Part shown: piece after piece, positions 36,283 to 44,708 of the stretch
How positions within the stretch are numbered: position 1 is the stretch's first letter
How the letters are laid out: the number at the start of each line of letters is the position of its first letter
Position numbers and translations under genes: made by a program
From: PALSA-1296 sp038322815
GTDB lineage: Bacteria > Bacteroidota > Ignavibacteria > Palsa-1295
Length of the DNA: 64,000 bases
Direction of reading: 5' to 3'
Assembly: GCA_038322815.1 (NCBI GenBank)
Contig: JBBQGG010000005.1
Coordinates: 1 to 64,000 of the forward strand
The notes under the pieces: generated by a model
The model's input: only the letters and a program-made list of their open reading frames with translations
The model's database searches: none
What the model was told of the DNA's origin: nothing

Positions 36283-37797
36283 TTACTTTAACTGTTCCCC
36301 CACTTCCCTATTCACTATCTCCTCCACCTGCCGGAAAGATTCTTCAGTACCAAGGATCGGGAATTCGGATTCGAAATTTTTCTTTTTCGATTCATCGAGG
36401 CGGAAGGCGATGAGGAGTTCTACGGCTGATTCGAGATGTGCACCCATCAGGTAGAGGGCTTTTGCTCTTCCGAAATGTGCGTCAGCCCATTCGGGTTCGA
36501 TCAGCGTGGCTTGTTCGTATGCGCGCGATGCTTCGGAGAGGCGGCGCTCTTCGAGGAGGGTCTCGGCATAATCATACCATGCTTCGAAATCTTTCGGAGA
36601 AAGCTCTAAGACCATCTTGTAAGCAAGCAGGGCTTCATCCATTCTGCCAAGATTAAAAAGCGCATCGGCTTTGGCATACCAAAGTTCGGCATTTTTATTA
36701 TTGATCGCAAGCGCAGCGTCGTAATCCTCCAACGCTTTGCGGGGATGATCGAGCGCATCGTAGCAAGAGCCTCTGCCGAAATACGACTCCGAATGCTTCG
36801 GATCGTATTTGATCGCCTGCGAAAAACAGCGGACGGCATCGCGGAAGCGCTGAAGCTCTTCATACGCATTGGCAAGATTATGCCATGCACTGACATCTTC
36901 GGCTTCATACTTCAAACATTCTTTATACGATTCGATCGCCTCATTCAGCTTGCCAAGATTTGCATACGCATTGCCGCGGTTATACCATGCAGCCGGAAAT
37001 TTTTCCTTGATCGCAAGCGCCATCTCATAGCTTGAGATAGCCTTGTTGAACATTCCCATCCGGTTATAGACGATGCCATGATTATACCAGCCGTTATGAT
37101 TATAGGGCTCGAGATCGAGATGCTGTTCGTACGCTTCGAGAGCCTTATTAAAATCTTCGATCGAATCGTAGCAAAAGCCAAGTTCGTAGAGGGCATCCTT
37201 GGCAAATTCTTCCTTGCCTGCAAGGTAGCGGAAGATCGAGATAGCATCGTGAAAGCGCTCGGCTTTTTCGAAGCAGATACCCTTGGAAAAAAGTGCATCG
37301 TCATTAGCAGGATCGGTCGTCAGAGCACGATCGAAAATTTGCAAGGCTTCTTCTGTTCTGCCAAGAGATTCGAGGACGATTCCGTAATTGACAAGTAGCT
37401 CGGCATCAGTGGGATCAAGCGATAATGCGCGCTCGTAGGAGATGAGTGCATCGTCATATTCAGCATGATGCGCTTCGATCATTCCGCGGCGATGCCATGC
37501 TTCTGCGGAAAATGGAGCATGCTCGGTCAGCAGTTTCGAAAAATGCAATGCCTCTTCGAACTTATCGTTTTCGATACAATAATCAACGAGGGCTTCTAAA
37601 ATTTCAGGGTTAAGGAATGCGCGCTGTTTCGGTTCTCTTGGAGTAAAATCACGATTCGAGGAGCGTTTTTCTTCGCTATAGCGGATGAGTTCTTCTTCAA
37701 AATATTTACGGCGCGTTTCGGATTCTTCCTTATCTGGTTTCCCCGGAAGATCATCATCACCGTAAGCAAATGGATCGTAATCGTCGTATAGGTTCAT
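36283..37797 (-). CDS. Tetratricopeptide repeat protein
   Basis: 504 aa from ATG 37797 (MNLYDDYDPFAYG). An upstream in-frame start at 37848 adds 17 unlikely residues. After an acidic N-terminal ~85 residues there are about ten or eleven consecutive 34-residue TPR units (for example AWYNRGNAYANLGKLNEAIE, AWHNLANAYEELQRFRDAVR). There is no signal peptide, so it is cytosolic. TPR proteins are scaffolds; the partner is not known. The exported protein gene follows 6 bases downstream. Confidence 0.9.
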   Translation of the reverse strand: MNLYDDYDPFAYGDDDLPGKPDKEESETRRKYFEEELIRYSEEKRSSNRDFTPREPKQRAFLNPEILEALVDYCIENDKFEEALHFSKLLTEHAPFSAEAWHRRGMIEAHHAEYDDALISYERALSLDPTDAELLVNYGIVLESLGRTEEALQIFDRALTTDPANDDALFSKGICFEKAERFHDAISIFRYLAGKEEFAKDALYELGFCYDSIEDFNKALEAYEQHLDLEPYNHNGWYNHGIVYNRMGMFNKAISSYEMALAIKEKFPAAWYNRGNAYANLGKLNEAIESYKECLKYEAEDVSAWHNLANAYEELQRFRDAVRCFSQAIKYDPKHSESYFGRGSCYDALDHPRKALEDYDAALAINNKNAELWYAKADALFNLGRMDEALLAYKMVLELSPKDFEAWYDYAETLLEERRLSEASRAYEQATLIEPEWADAHFGRAKALYLMGAHLESAVELLIAFRLDESKKKNFESEFPILGTEESFRQVEEIVNREVGEQLK

Positions 37798-37873
37798 GTT
37801 ATGGCTTTCTATATATAATAAACATTGACCTTTCCCACACCGTTTCACATATTATCGGTGTAAGTTGTTTATG

Positions 37874-37881
37874 CAAATATA
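37874..37881 (-). promoter_or_regulatory. Possible -7 box upstream of the TPR gene
   Basis: TATATTTG on the minus strand, 76 bases before the TPR start, identical to the box before guaB. No matching -33 TTTG is seen. The rest of 37798-38041 shows no other feature. Confidence 0.35.
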
Positions 37882-38041
37882 CGATGATTTTGGGCTAATT
37901 GTGTGGGTAAAAATGGAGAATTTATCCTCATTTTTGGCTTATTTTAACCTTTTTCATTTTGTGGAAGACTTTTATAAGACTTATAGGTCTTATATTCTCT
38001 ATCGGACCTATATGTGGCATTGATAACTCATAAAGAACTTG

Positions 38042-38115
38042 TCGGCGTGACCGGATTTGAACCGACGACCCCTACTACCCCAAAGTAGTGCGCTACCAGG
38101 CTGCGCTACACGCCG
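38042..38115 (-). tRNA. tRNA-Pro (GGG)
   Basis: 74 bases on the minus strand. The acceptor stem CGGCGTG pairs with CACGCCG, and the discriminator is A. The D-arm is AGCGCAGCCTGGTAGCGC, and the anticodon stem is CTACT/AGTAG with loop TTGGGGT, so the anticodon is GGG. The T-arm contains GGTTCAAATCC. CCA is not encoded. Confidence 0.95.
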
Positions 38116-38140
38116 AAATTTTTATGCGCGTGGAAAACAG

Positions 38141-38257
38141 GACTTCGCAGTTTACAGTTCACAATCCGCAGTTTACAAAAATTGTCAATAACAAATTGAA
38201 AGCGATGAATTTCTTTTTCATATTTCATAGTTCATATTTCATATTTCATATTTTCTT
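38141..38257. repeat. Two heptad arrays upstream of the exonuclease gene
   Basis: First array 38148-38175: CAGTTTA, CAGTTCA, CAATCCG, CAGTTTA. Second array 38216-38250: TTTCATA, TTTCATA, GTTCATA, TTTCATA, TTTCATA. The second ends about 12 bases before the GTG start of the nuclease gene. Both have an exact 7-base period, like the arrays at 28551, 41341, 45284 and 53312. Confidence 0.8.
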
Positions 38258-38261
38258 ATCA

Positions 38262-39257
38262 GTGCTGATCGAACTTACTCCATCGGGCTTATATTGCGAA
38301 GCGGGCGATTTTTATATCGATCCGCAGCTTCCTGTTCGTCGTGCGATCATTACCCATGCGCATACCGATCATGCCAAGCACGGATCGGAAGCATATCTTA
38401 CTTCCCGATCAGGGAAACCTCTTGTGCAACAGCGAGTAGGTCTTCGAGCAAAAGTAGAATCAATTGAATTCGGCGAAGAGATAGATATGAAAGGCGTGAG
38501 GGTTAGCCTTCATCCTGCCGGACATATTCTCGGCTCGGCGCAAGTCCGTGTTGAATACCGGGGCGAAGTTTGGGTAGTCAGTGGTGATTATAAATTAGAA
38601 CCCGATGCAACCTGCGAAACATTCGAGCCAATAAAATGCCATACCTTCATTACCGAATCAACATTCGCGAAGCCTCATTATAAATGGAAATTGCAAAAAT
38701 TAATTTTTAATGAATTAAATGATTGGTGGCAGATGAATGCGCTTTGGGGTACGACAAGTATTATCGCTGCTTATTCACTCGGTAAAGCACAACGCATACT
38801 CGCAGGTCTTGATCCGAGCATCGGACCTATCATGGTGTATCCGACAGTTGAAAAATTCCTGCCAGCCTATAAAGCAGCCGGCATTATTTTTCCTGAGCAT
38901 GTTCTTTTTAGTGATGAAAGCATTGCTGAATTAAAAGATAAAAAACCAATTGTCATTGCGCCTCCTCAATTCACGCGAGCCGATGCAGAAAAAAGATTCG
39001 GAGCAGTTGCTACAGCTTTTGCGTCAGGTTGGATGTCGAAAGGCGGACTTCATAGCAAGATCCATGACCGAGGCTTCGGCTTAAGCGATCATGCTGATTG
39101 GGAAGGTTTATTAACTGCGATCACAGCAACCGGCGCAGAAAATATTTATGTCATGCATGGATTTGTGAATACGCTTGTAAACCATCTTCGCACCATCGGA
39201 TATAATGCAGATGTCATGAGCGTGCACCAAAAATCTCAAGTAATAAATAGATATTAG
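38262..39257 (+). CDS. Ligase-associated-type MBL-fold DNA exonuclease
   Basis: 331 aa from a GTG at 38262 (VLIELTPSGLYCEAGDFYID). A longer in-frame reading to 38088 would run through the tRNA gene and the heptad arrays, so it is rejected. Metal ligands are ITHAHTDHAKHG, then LHPAGHILGSAQ, then SGDYKLE. The beta-CASP-like part has FITESTFAKPHY and ends FGLSDHADW and VMHGF. It matches the 'putative exonuclease, DNA ligase-associated' family, usually beside an ATP-dependent ligase and a helicase; neither is present here. Its last 44 bases overlap the convergent asparagine-synthase-like gene. Confidence 0.82.
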   Translation: MLIELTPSGLYCEAGDFYIDPQLPVRRAIITHAHTDHAKHGSEAYLTSRSGKPLVQQRVGLRAKVESIEFGEEIDMKGVRVSLHPAGHILGSAQVRVEYRGEVWVVSGDYKLEPDATCETFEPIKCHTFITESTFAKPHYKWKLQKLIFNELNDWWQMNALWGTTSIIAAYSLGKAQRILAGLDPSIGPIMVYPTVEKFLPAYKAAGIIFPEHVLFSDESIAELKDKKPIVIAPPQFTRADAEKRFGAVATAFASGWMSKGGLHSKIHDRGFGLSDHADWEGLLTAITATGAENIYVMHGFVNTLVNHLRTIGYNADVMSVHQKSQVINRY

Positions 39258-41025
39258 CAGTTTGAAGAAGCTCTAGAGCATGACTTCCTGTTTTTTCAAA
39301 TTCTACAAGTGCCATTTCTATATTTTCCCGTATAAAATATTTCCCGCCAGAATTATCCGTATCTAATAGTAATTCTCTGAACGGACCAATATTTTTCTGC
39401 AAAAGGATCTCATACGTTGCAATAGGCCGCCGAAGTGTTAATCGTGGTGATTTTCCGAGCAAAATTACGAGCAATTTTTCCAATGCTTGAGGCGCATAAC
39501 GAAGCGTACGATAGCCGTAATATGGCACTGCGTACCCTGAATTATCAACCAAAATATTTTTCAACTCCGGTGCGAACCTATTAAACAGATATTTATAGAT
39601 CATATTTGCTTTCCTTTTTTCCGAAGGAATCTTCGTGGCCCAATCGTATGCCTGCAATGATAAGAGAGGGTGGGATAATCCGATATATTGCAACTGCGTG
39701 TTCGATTCAAGTGAATATCTATTTGCGCACATTTCCTCCAGATAAAACAGATCGACTTTATCTCCGGCTTTAAGACCTTCCGGTAATTCAGAAAAATATT
39801 TATCTATTCCATCAGCACCTATCTTGCTTGCGATTTCTTTCACATCCGGACGAAGAAATCCTGAGTGCAGGATCGCCGGTGAAAAAAATTTGAAAAAAGT
39901 ATTAGCAAAATTATTTGATCGCTTCAGAATTCCTTCTCTTGATTTAAATATCTGACGCCGATAAAGGGGACCGCCGTGGCTATCCATCGATACGGAAAAT
40001 TCCTGTGATTGTTTTTTCCAGGAAAGAATATTGAGAGCATTCTCCAACCCTAAGCCGCCTTCGGAAATCCTTACTACTTCACGCCAATGATGATGTAGCT
40101 CAGCAAAGAAATCATTATCGAAAGGAAGTTGCATATGAGGGATATTATAAAGCTTGGATATTTGTGCGGCGATCTTCATATCTCCGCTTTGAGGTAATCC
40201 GTGAGTAAATGTGGTGATTCTATCCACTTTACCAAGGCGTTTAATTGCAGCAAGTGTAATTCGCGAATCCAACCCTCCTGTTAACCCGCATATCACGCCT
40301 TCCTGCCTTAATCGGATATCTACTGATCTGAGAATAGACTCTTCTATTTTTGGAAGCAGCTCTTTCTTGTTTAGAGTGCTTGATGAATAATCGGATACAT
40401 AGTATTTATTAATCGTTACCTCGTCTATAACTAACAAGCACGACCCCGGAGGAATACGGTAAATGTTTTCATAAAGGGTTCTTCCGCCAAGCCTTTGCCC
40501 GAGACTAAGAACTTCAATAATTGCTTGCTCACTTATTCCCTTTTGTCCTATTGATCGAGCAATTGCCGACTGTCTTGTAGAGAAAAGCAACAGACCTTGA
40601 TGTGTTGCATAATAAAGTGCAACATTGCCGAATGCATCGGTAATAAGGGAGATGCTGTTTTTGTGTTGATCATAGTATGCTAAAACAAATGCACCATCAC
40701 ATTGGAGGAAGTAATTATTTCCAAGTCGCTCATATCCGATAAGAAATTCCTCTTCAAAATTTTTTGCGGAAAGCAGTTCACCTGAGGGAAGAAACATCTC
40801 GCCAAAAAGGAGCAAAGAGAATTGGCTGTCCTTGCTTTGGAGCAATGCGGCTCGACCATCGCCATTGATAGTTCTTTCAAAACCAAGATAGATGTGTTCT
40901 GCATTATACGATCCGGATCTGGACTCATCAGAAACACCGTAATTCGAATTTTGCTGCAATATTTGAGAAATCTGCCGAAAATCTCCATCGCCTTTAAATC
41001 GAAAACATCCGAAAATACCAGCCAT
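39214..41025 (-). CDS. Asparagine-synthase-like protein lacking the glutaminase Cys
   Basis: 603 aa. The N-terminal class-II glutamine amidotransferase-like domain (~1-200) begins MAGIFGCF where active enzymes have MCGI, so the nucleophilic Cys is Ala and glutaminase activity should be absent. The C-terminal AANH/synthetase domain has the pyrophosphate loop TGGLDS (249-254). Similar proteins include beta-lactam-synthetase-type and polysaccharide-locus AsnB homologues that adenylate a carboxylate without using glutamine. The substrate is unknown. It stands alone on the minus strand, overlapping the nuclease gene tail-to-tail. Confidence 0.82.
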   Translation of the reverse strand: MAGIFGCFRFKGDGDFRQISQILQQNSNYGVSDESRSGSYNAEHIYLGFERTINGDGRAALLQSKDSQFSLLLFGEMFLPSGELLSAKNFEEEFLIGYERLGNNYFLQCDGAFVLAYYDQHKNSISLITDAFGNVALYYATHQGLLLFSTRQSAIARSIGQKGISEQAIIEVLSLGQRLGGRTLYENIYRIPPGSCLLVIDEVTINKYYVSDYSSSTLNKKELLPKIEESILRSVDIRLRQEGVICGLTGGLDSRITLAAIKRLGKVDRITTFTHGLPQSGDMKIAAQISKLYNIPHMQLPFDNDFFAELHHHWREVVRISEGGLGLENALNILSWKKQSQEFSVSMDSHGGPLYRRQIFKSREGILKRSNNFANTFFKFFSPAILHSGFLRPDVKEIASKIGADGIDKYFSELPEGLKAGDKVDLFYLEEMCANRYSLESNTQLQYIGLSHPLLSLQAYDWATKIPSEKRKANMIYKYLFNRFAPELKNILVDNSGYAVPYYGYRTLRYAPQALEKLLVILLGKSPRLTLRRPIATYEILLQKNIGPFRELLLDTDNSGGKYFIRENIEMALVEFEKTGSHALELLQTANIYLLLEIFGARS

Positions 41026-41091
41026 AATGTAATATTAGTGGAACGTGTATGCAAAGAATATCCTTTAAAATACATCAAAATTTATACAACT

Positions 41092-41337
41092 ATGGAAGGT
41101 TTACAACTTTTAACATCTTTAGGTACCGATTTCGAGGCAGAGCTGATCAAGCAAAAACTTGCCGAAGCCGGTATCGAATCTTTTCTCCAATCAAGCGACG
41201 CCGAGGGAATGCTCCCCTATCTGGAGAATGGTGTCGGCATTTTCGTCGAGCCCTACGATTTCGAAAAAGCTAACTGGCTTATCACCAATGCTAAAGACGA
41301 TCTCACCGACGATATGGAAATCGGAGTAGGCGATTAA
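41092..41337 (+). CDS. DUF2007 domain protein
   Basis: 81 aa from ATG 41092; the in-frame extension upstream overlaps the divergent gene and is not conserved in style. The pattern LLTSLGTDFEAELIKQKLAEAGIESFL..G.IFVEPYDFEKA is the DUF2007 (putative signal-transducing) fold: a small alpha/beta, ACT-like protein. No function is assigned. A heptad-array hairpin follows directly. Confidence 0.82.
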   Translation: MEGLQLLTSLGTDFEAELIKQKLAEAGIESFLQSSDAEGMLPYLENGVGIFVEPYDFEKANWLITNAKDDLTDDMEIGVGD

Positions 41338-41340
41338 AAA

Positions 41341-41400
41341 TATGAAATTGGAAATATGAACTAGGAGAACTCAGATTTCATAGTTCATATTTCATGTTTC
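41341..41400. repeat. Heptad-array hairpin after the DUF2007 gene
   Basis: GAAATATGAACTA (41351-41363) pairs perfectly with TAGTTCATATTTC (41381-41393), 13 bp with a 17-base loop. The arms are heptads (ATATGAA, ATTGGAA, ATATGAA on one side; ATTTCAT, AGTTCAT, ATTTCAT on the other). It starts within about ten bases of the stop codon and may end transcription, although no long T-run follows. Confidence 0.8.
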
Positions 41401-41465
41401 TCCCTGAACCTCCCCGCCTCAATATGCGTTTAGTCCGCGCTTATAAATTTTAATCTTATTTTTCA

Positions 41466-42389
41466 ATGAAAATTACCGTTATCGGCGCCGGCAATGTCGG
41501 CGCAACCGTAGCTCAGCGTATCGCTGATAAAGAACTTTGCGAACAAATTGTCTTAGTCGATGTCGTTGACGGCATTCCTCAGGGAAAAGCTCTCGATATG
41601 TTCGAATCTGCTCCGGTTCATGGAACAGATACTCGCATCTCAGGAACAAATACGTATGAAGCAACAGAAGGCTCTGAGATCGTCGTTATCACTGCAGGCT
41701 TGGCACGCAAGCCGGGCATGAGCCGTGATGATCTATTAGCGAAGAATGCTGAGATCGTTGGCGGATGCGCAGAATCTGCTTTCAAGCATAGCCCGAATGC
41801 GATCTTTATTATCGTCTCGAATCCGCTTGATGTGATGACATACGTTGCACTTAAGAAAACAGGTCTTCCGCGTAACAAAGTTATCGGTATGGCAGGTGTT
41901 CTGGACTCAGCGCGTTTCCGAAGCTTCATCGCAATGGAACTTGATGTATCAGTTCAGGATGTAACGGCATTCGTTCTTGGAGGTCATGGTGATTCGATGG
42001 TGCCCCTTGCACGTTACTCAACAGTTGCAGGCATTCCACTTCCCGAACTTATTCCTGCAGATCGTCTCGAACAAATTCTCCAGCGCACTCGCGATGGCGG
42101 CATTGAGATCGTCAATTTCCTGAAAACCGGAAGCGCATATTATGCGCCCGGATCGAGCGCTGCACAGATGGTCGAATCCATCGTTCGTAATAAAAAGCGC
42201 ATCCTTCCCTGCTCCGTCTGGCTTGAAGGTGAATATGGCTTGAATGATACCGTTGTCGGAGTCCCTGTAAAACTCGGAAAGAACGGCATGGAAAAGATCA
42301 TGGAGATCAAACTCACCGATTCCGAAGCCGCAGCCCTGAAAAAAAGCTCTGACGATGTGAAGGAAAATATCGCGAAAGTAAAATTATAA
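41466..42389 (+). CDS. mdh: Malate dehydrogenase
   Basis: 307 aa, LDH-like malate dehydrogenase. The NAD site is VIGAGNVGATVAQR. AGLARKPGMSRDDL carries the substrate arginines (R..R in the mobile loop), where malate dehydrogenase has RKPGM. Catalytic His is in LGGHGDSMVPL. It interconverts malate and oxaloacetate in the citric-acid cycle. It is a single-gene unit closed by a strong terminator at 42407. Confidence 0.97.
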   Translation: MKITVIGAGNVGATVAQRIADKELCEQIVLVDVVDGIPQGKALDMFESAPVHGTDTRISGTNTYEATEGSEIVVITAGLARKPGMSRDDLLAKNAEIVGGCAESAFKHSPNAIFIIVSNPLDVMTYVALKKTGLPRNKVIGMAGVLDSARFRSFIAMELDVSVQDVTAFVLGGHGDSMVPLARYSTVAGIPLPELIPADRLEQILQRTRDGGIEIVNFLKTGSAYYAPGSSAAQMVESIVRNKKRILPCSVWLEGEYGLNDTVVGVPVKLGKNGMEKIMEIKLTDSEAAALKKSSDDVKENIAKVKL

Positions 42390-42406
42390 CAGAATCAGAG
42401 CTTGTC

Positions 42407-42440
42407 AAAAAGAGACGCGAAATCGCGTCTCTTTTTTTTT
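42407..42440 (+). terminator. Rho-independent terminator after mdh
   Basis: AGAGACGCG pairs with CGCGTCTCT around a short A/T loop, followed by about nine T. It lies 18 bases after the mdh stop. Confidence 0.92.
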
Positions 42441-42499
42441 GATAGTAACTTTTCTCATTGAAAGCCGTTTATATAATAGTACAAGCTCAATTAGACCTT

Positions 42500-43297
42500 A
42501 TGAAAAAATTACATATTGCGGTATTCATCACTTTAGCAGCCTCTTCAATCCTTATTTCCTCATGCAGTTATGATCCCGGTCCTAATACCGTACCTGTGGA
42601 TACGACTCATTATTCAAAGCTAACCTTTAAAAAAGATTTTCATGCGCGTTACGACATCTTTGTTGTCGATACGGCTGATAAGAATGGCAACAACGTCGAT
42701 CATCGCATCGATAGCACCCGGATAAATGTAGAGGAAATTGTGGTCGATACCGGCATAACCTATAAAGGAAAACCAAAAGTTGCCCGAGTCGTAACGTTTA
42801 TGGCCGCTCCAAATCGTAACGATACCGCTTATTTTTATCAGGATCCTAATGGAGACTTATATCGCTATAATTATGGATTCAGTATCCTCAATCAATACAC
42901 TTTTTTGACGCAGGCGATCGGACATGATATTGACGTAGGATGGGTATTAGCGGCTAAACTTCAAGCTCCTTCCGGGACGACATGGATTGCCAAAAGCGAT
43001 ACAGAGCACATTCAGGCGCCGCAGCTCGATGTTTTTCTTACAAGTCAGGCAACGATGAAGAACGACACAAGTATTCTCGTTGGCACAGAGACGATCAAAG
43101 CCAGACATGTTCAACATAAAGTAACTGCTTCGACTCCTCCGGGAATATCTGAAACAGGTGAGGTAATTATTGACAGTTATCTGTCTGCAGATTTGAGTGC
43201 AGTTCTGATCGACTTTTTCAGACATTCAACACTCCAAGGTCAGTTATCCAACTCTAAGACTCAGGGAAAGATAAAAATTATGACGTCGCATTACTAA
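42500..43297 (+). CDS. Lipoprotein of unknown function
   Basis: 265 aa from ATG 42500; the TTG at 42458 upstream adds 14 residues that break the signal peptide. The lipobox is ILISSC with Cys near 22. The mature part is beta-rich without a recognised domain. Its last 20 bases overlap the convergent DprE1-like gene. Confidence 0.72.
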   Translation: MKKLHIAVFITLAASSILISSCSYDPGPNTVPVDTTHYSKLTFKKDFHARYDIFVVDTADKNGNNVDHRIDSTRINVEEIVVDTGITYKGKPKVARVVTFMAAPNRNDTAYFYQDPNGDLYRYNYGFSILNQYTFLTQAIGHDIDVGWVLAAKLQAPSGTTWIAKSDTEHIQAPQLDVFLTSQATMKNDTSILVGTETIKARHVQHKVTASTPPGISETGEVIIDSYLSADLSAVLIDFFRHSTLQGQLSNSKTQGKIKIMTSHY

Positions 43298-44708
43298 TAA
43301 GACGTCTGGACAGATCCGTTTGTAAAATATTATCAGGATCATATTTCTTTTTTAGCTCGGCAAATTTTTTCATGGTATCATCGCCGAGAAATGCTTTGAA
43401 ATCCTGAGGGCGAAGCGTTGCATCTTTTGCAAAATAAAATCTTCCCCCATTAGCGAGCACCACATCATTCATCTTAGCACACAGCTTCCAAAGTTCTTCT
43501 TTATTCTTTTGCGTCACTTTGAAATCAAGCGCCAGAGAAAATCCGTCTACAGCATGGGTGAATAAAAATTTATCCGGCTTATGTTGTTTGAATACTCCCA
43601 GAAATGGCGGCATACCGGCATCCTGACACATTTCGATCTGTTTGCAGAATACTGTTTCTGCATTTTCTTTAGGGACGAATGATTGATACTGAATTAACCC
43701 CCCGGCGCCATAAGACTTTTTCCAGCCCGGAACATAGTCGAGCAAGAATGCGAACTCTGCATGTGATTGCTCATAAGCGACTGCTCCGATGATCGGTAAT
43801 TTGCTAACGAAAATTCGCAAAGCGTTAATAAATTTCATTCCCTTATTATTTGTAAACGGACGAAGCAGCATCCAAACAAATGATTTTGGGAAAATTCCGA
43901 GTATTGTGTCAGGGAGCATCTGCTTCGAGACTCTCAATGTCTGCGCAGGATTATGATCTTCGCCGGGTTTGAAATAATTTGCCTGATGTACGATGGATCG
44001 TCCGAGTATAGGACCCGATGAAATGCAATCTACCCAGCCGACGAGATAATCGCTTCCCGGGATATGCTTTTCATAAACTTCAAAGAGTTCGTGCAGGTTT
44101 TTTGTAGTCCAGGCTTTCACATGCAAAAGACCCGAGTGTACCTTTTTCATCTGCATCGTAATGCTCGTAAAAATTCCAAACATTCCGAAACCCGAGATCA
44201 CACTGTAAAATAATTCAGGATCGCTGAGAGGAGTTGCCGTTTTTATTTCTCCGCTCGGCAGCATAATATCAAAACTCAGCACATGATCTCCTATAGGACC
44301 TGCCTTAAAATTATTCTTGCCGTGAATATTCATCCCTAAACATCCACCGATAGTAGGATACATCGTACCCGGCACCACCGGAGGCCACCAGCCGTCTTCG
44401 ATGATGTATTGCCATAGCTGTTCGATTGTAACACCCGGCTCCATAGTTATAATACCGGTAGAGGGATCCCAGGAGAGAATACGATTCATACGCGAAGTAT
44501 CGAGTACAATATTTTCTGCTCCGATTGCTCCGTCACCATAACTTCTACCCGAACCGCGGAAAGTTATGTGACGATTATTTTCTCGCGCAAGTTGAAATAC
44601 TTCACGCAGACCTTCAATAGTTGTAGGGCGATAAATATACCCGAAGCTTGAAACTGCGCCGCCCCAACCTTCTATCTTCTCTAAATGATCGATAGGAAGA
44701 ACTGCCAT
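43278..44708 (-). CDS. FAD-binding oxidoreductase, DprE1-like
   Basis: 476 aa from ATG 44708, which shares its A with the TAA of the upstream SDR gene (TAATG), so translation is coupled. The FAD_binding_4 domain shows GSGRSYGDGAI, and VVPGTMYPTIGGCLGMNIHGKN is the flavin-binding loop. The C-terminus (KKKYDPDNILQTDLSRRL) is typical of D-arabinono-lactone oxidase/DprE1. Mycobacterial DprE1 oxidises decaprenylphosphoryl-ribose in arabinan precursor synthesis, with DprE2 (an SDR) completing the epimerisation. The adjacent SDR gene makes the DprE1/DprE2 reading likely. Confidence 0.8.
   Translation of the reverse strand: MAVLPIDHLEKIEGWGGAVSSFGYIYRPTTIEGLREVFQLARENNRHITFRGSGRSYGDGAIGAENIVLDTSRMNRILSWDPSTGIITMEPGVTIEQLWQYIIEDGWWPPVVPGTMYPTIGGCLGMNIHGKNNFKAGPIGDHVLSFDIMLPSGEIKTATPLSDPELFYSVISGFGMFGIFTSITMQMKKVHSGLLHVKAWTTKNLHELFEVYEKHIPGSDYLVGWVDCISSGPILGRSIVHQANYFKPGEDHNPAQTLRVSKQMLPDTILGIFPKSFVWMLLRPFTNNKGMKFINALRIFVSKLPIIGAVAYEQSHAEFAFLLDYVPGWKKSYGAGGLIQYQSFVPKENAETVFCKQIEMCQDAGMPPFLGVFKQHKPDKFLFTHAVDGFSLALDFKVTQKNKEELWKLCAKMNDVVLANGGRFYFAKDATLRPQDFKAFLGDDTMKKFAELKKKYDPDNILQTDLSRRLISNATS

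Noticed and set aside
38088..38261. In-frame upstream extension of the exonuclease gene beginning at 38088
   Set aside because: It starts inside the tRNA-Pro gene and crosses both heptad arrays; the translated part is low-complexity and the family homology starts at 38262.
41415..41445. GCGTTTAGTCCGCGC upstream of mdh as a further REP-like copy
   Set aside because: Only the TTTAGTCCG part matches; it does not fold well and flanks are unlike the other copies.
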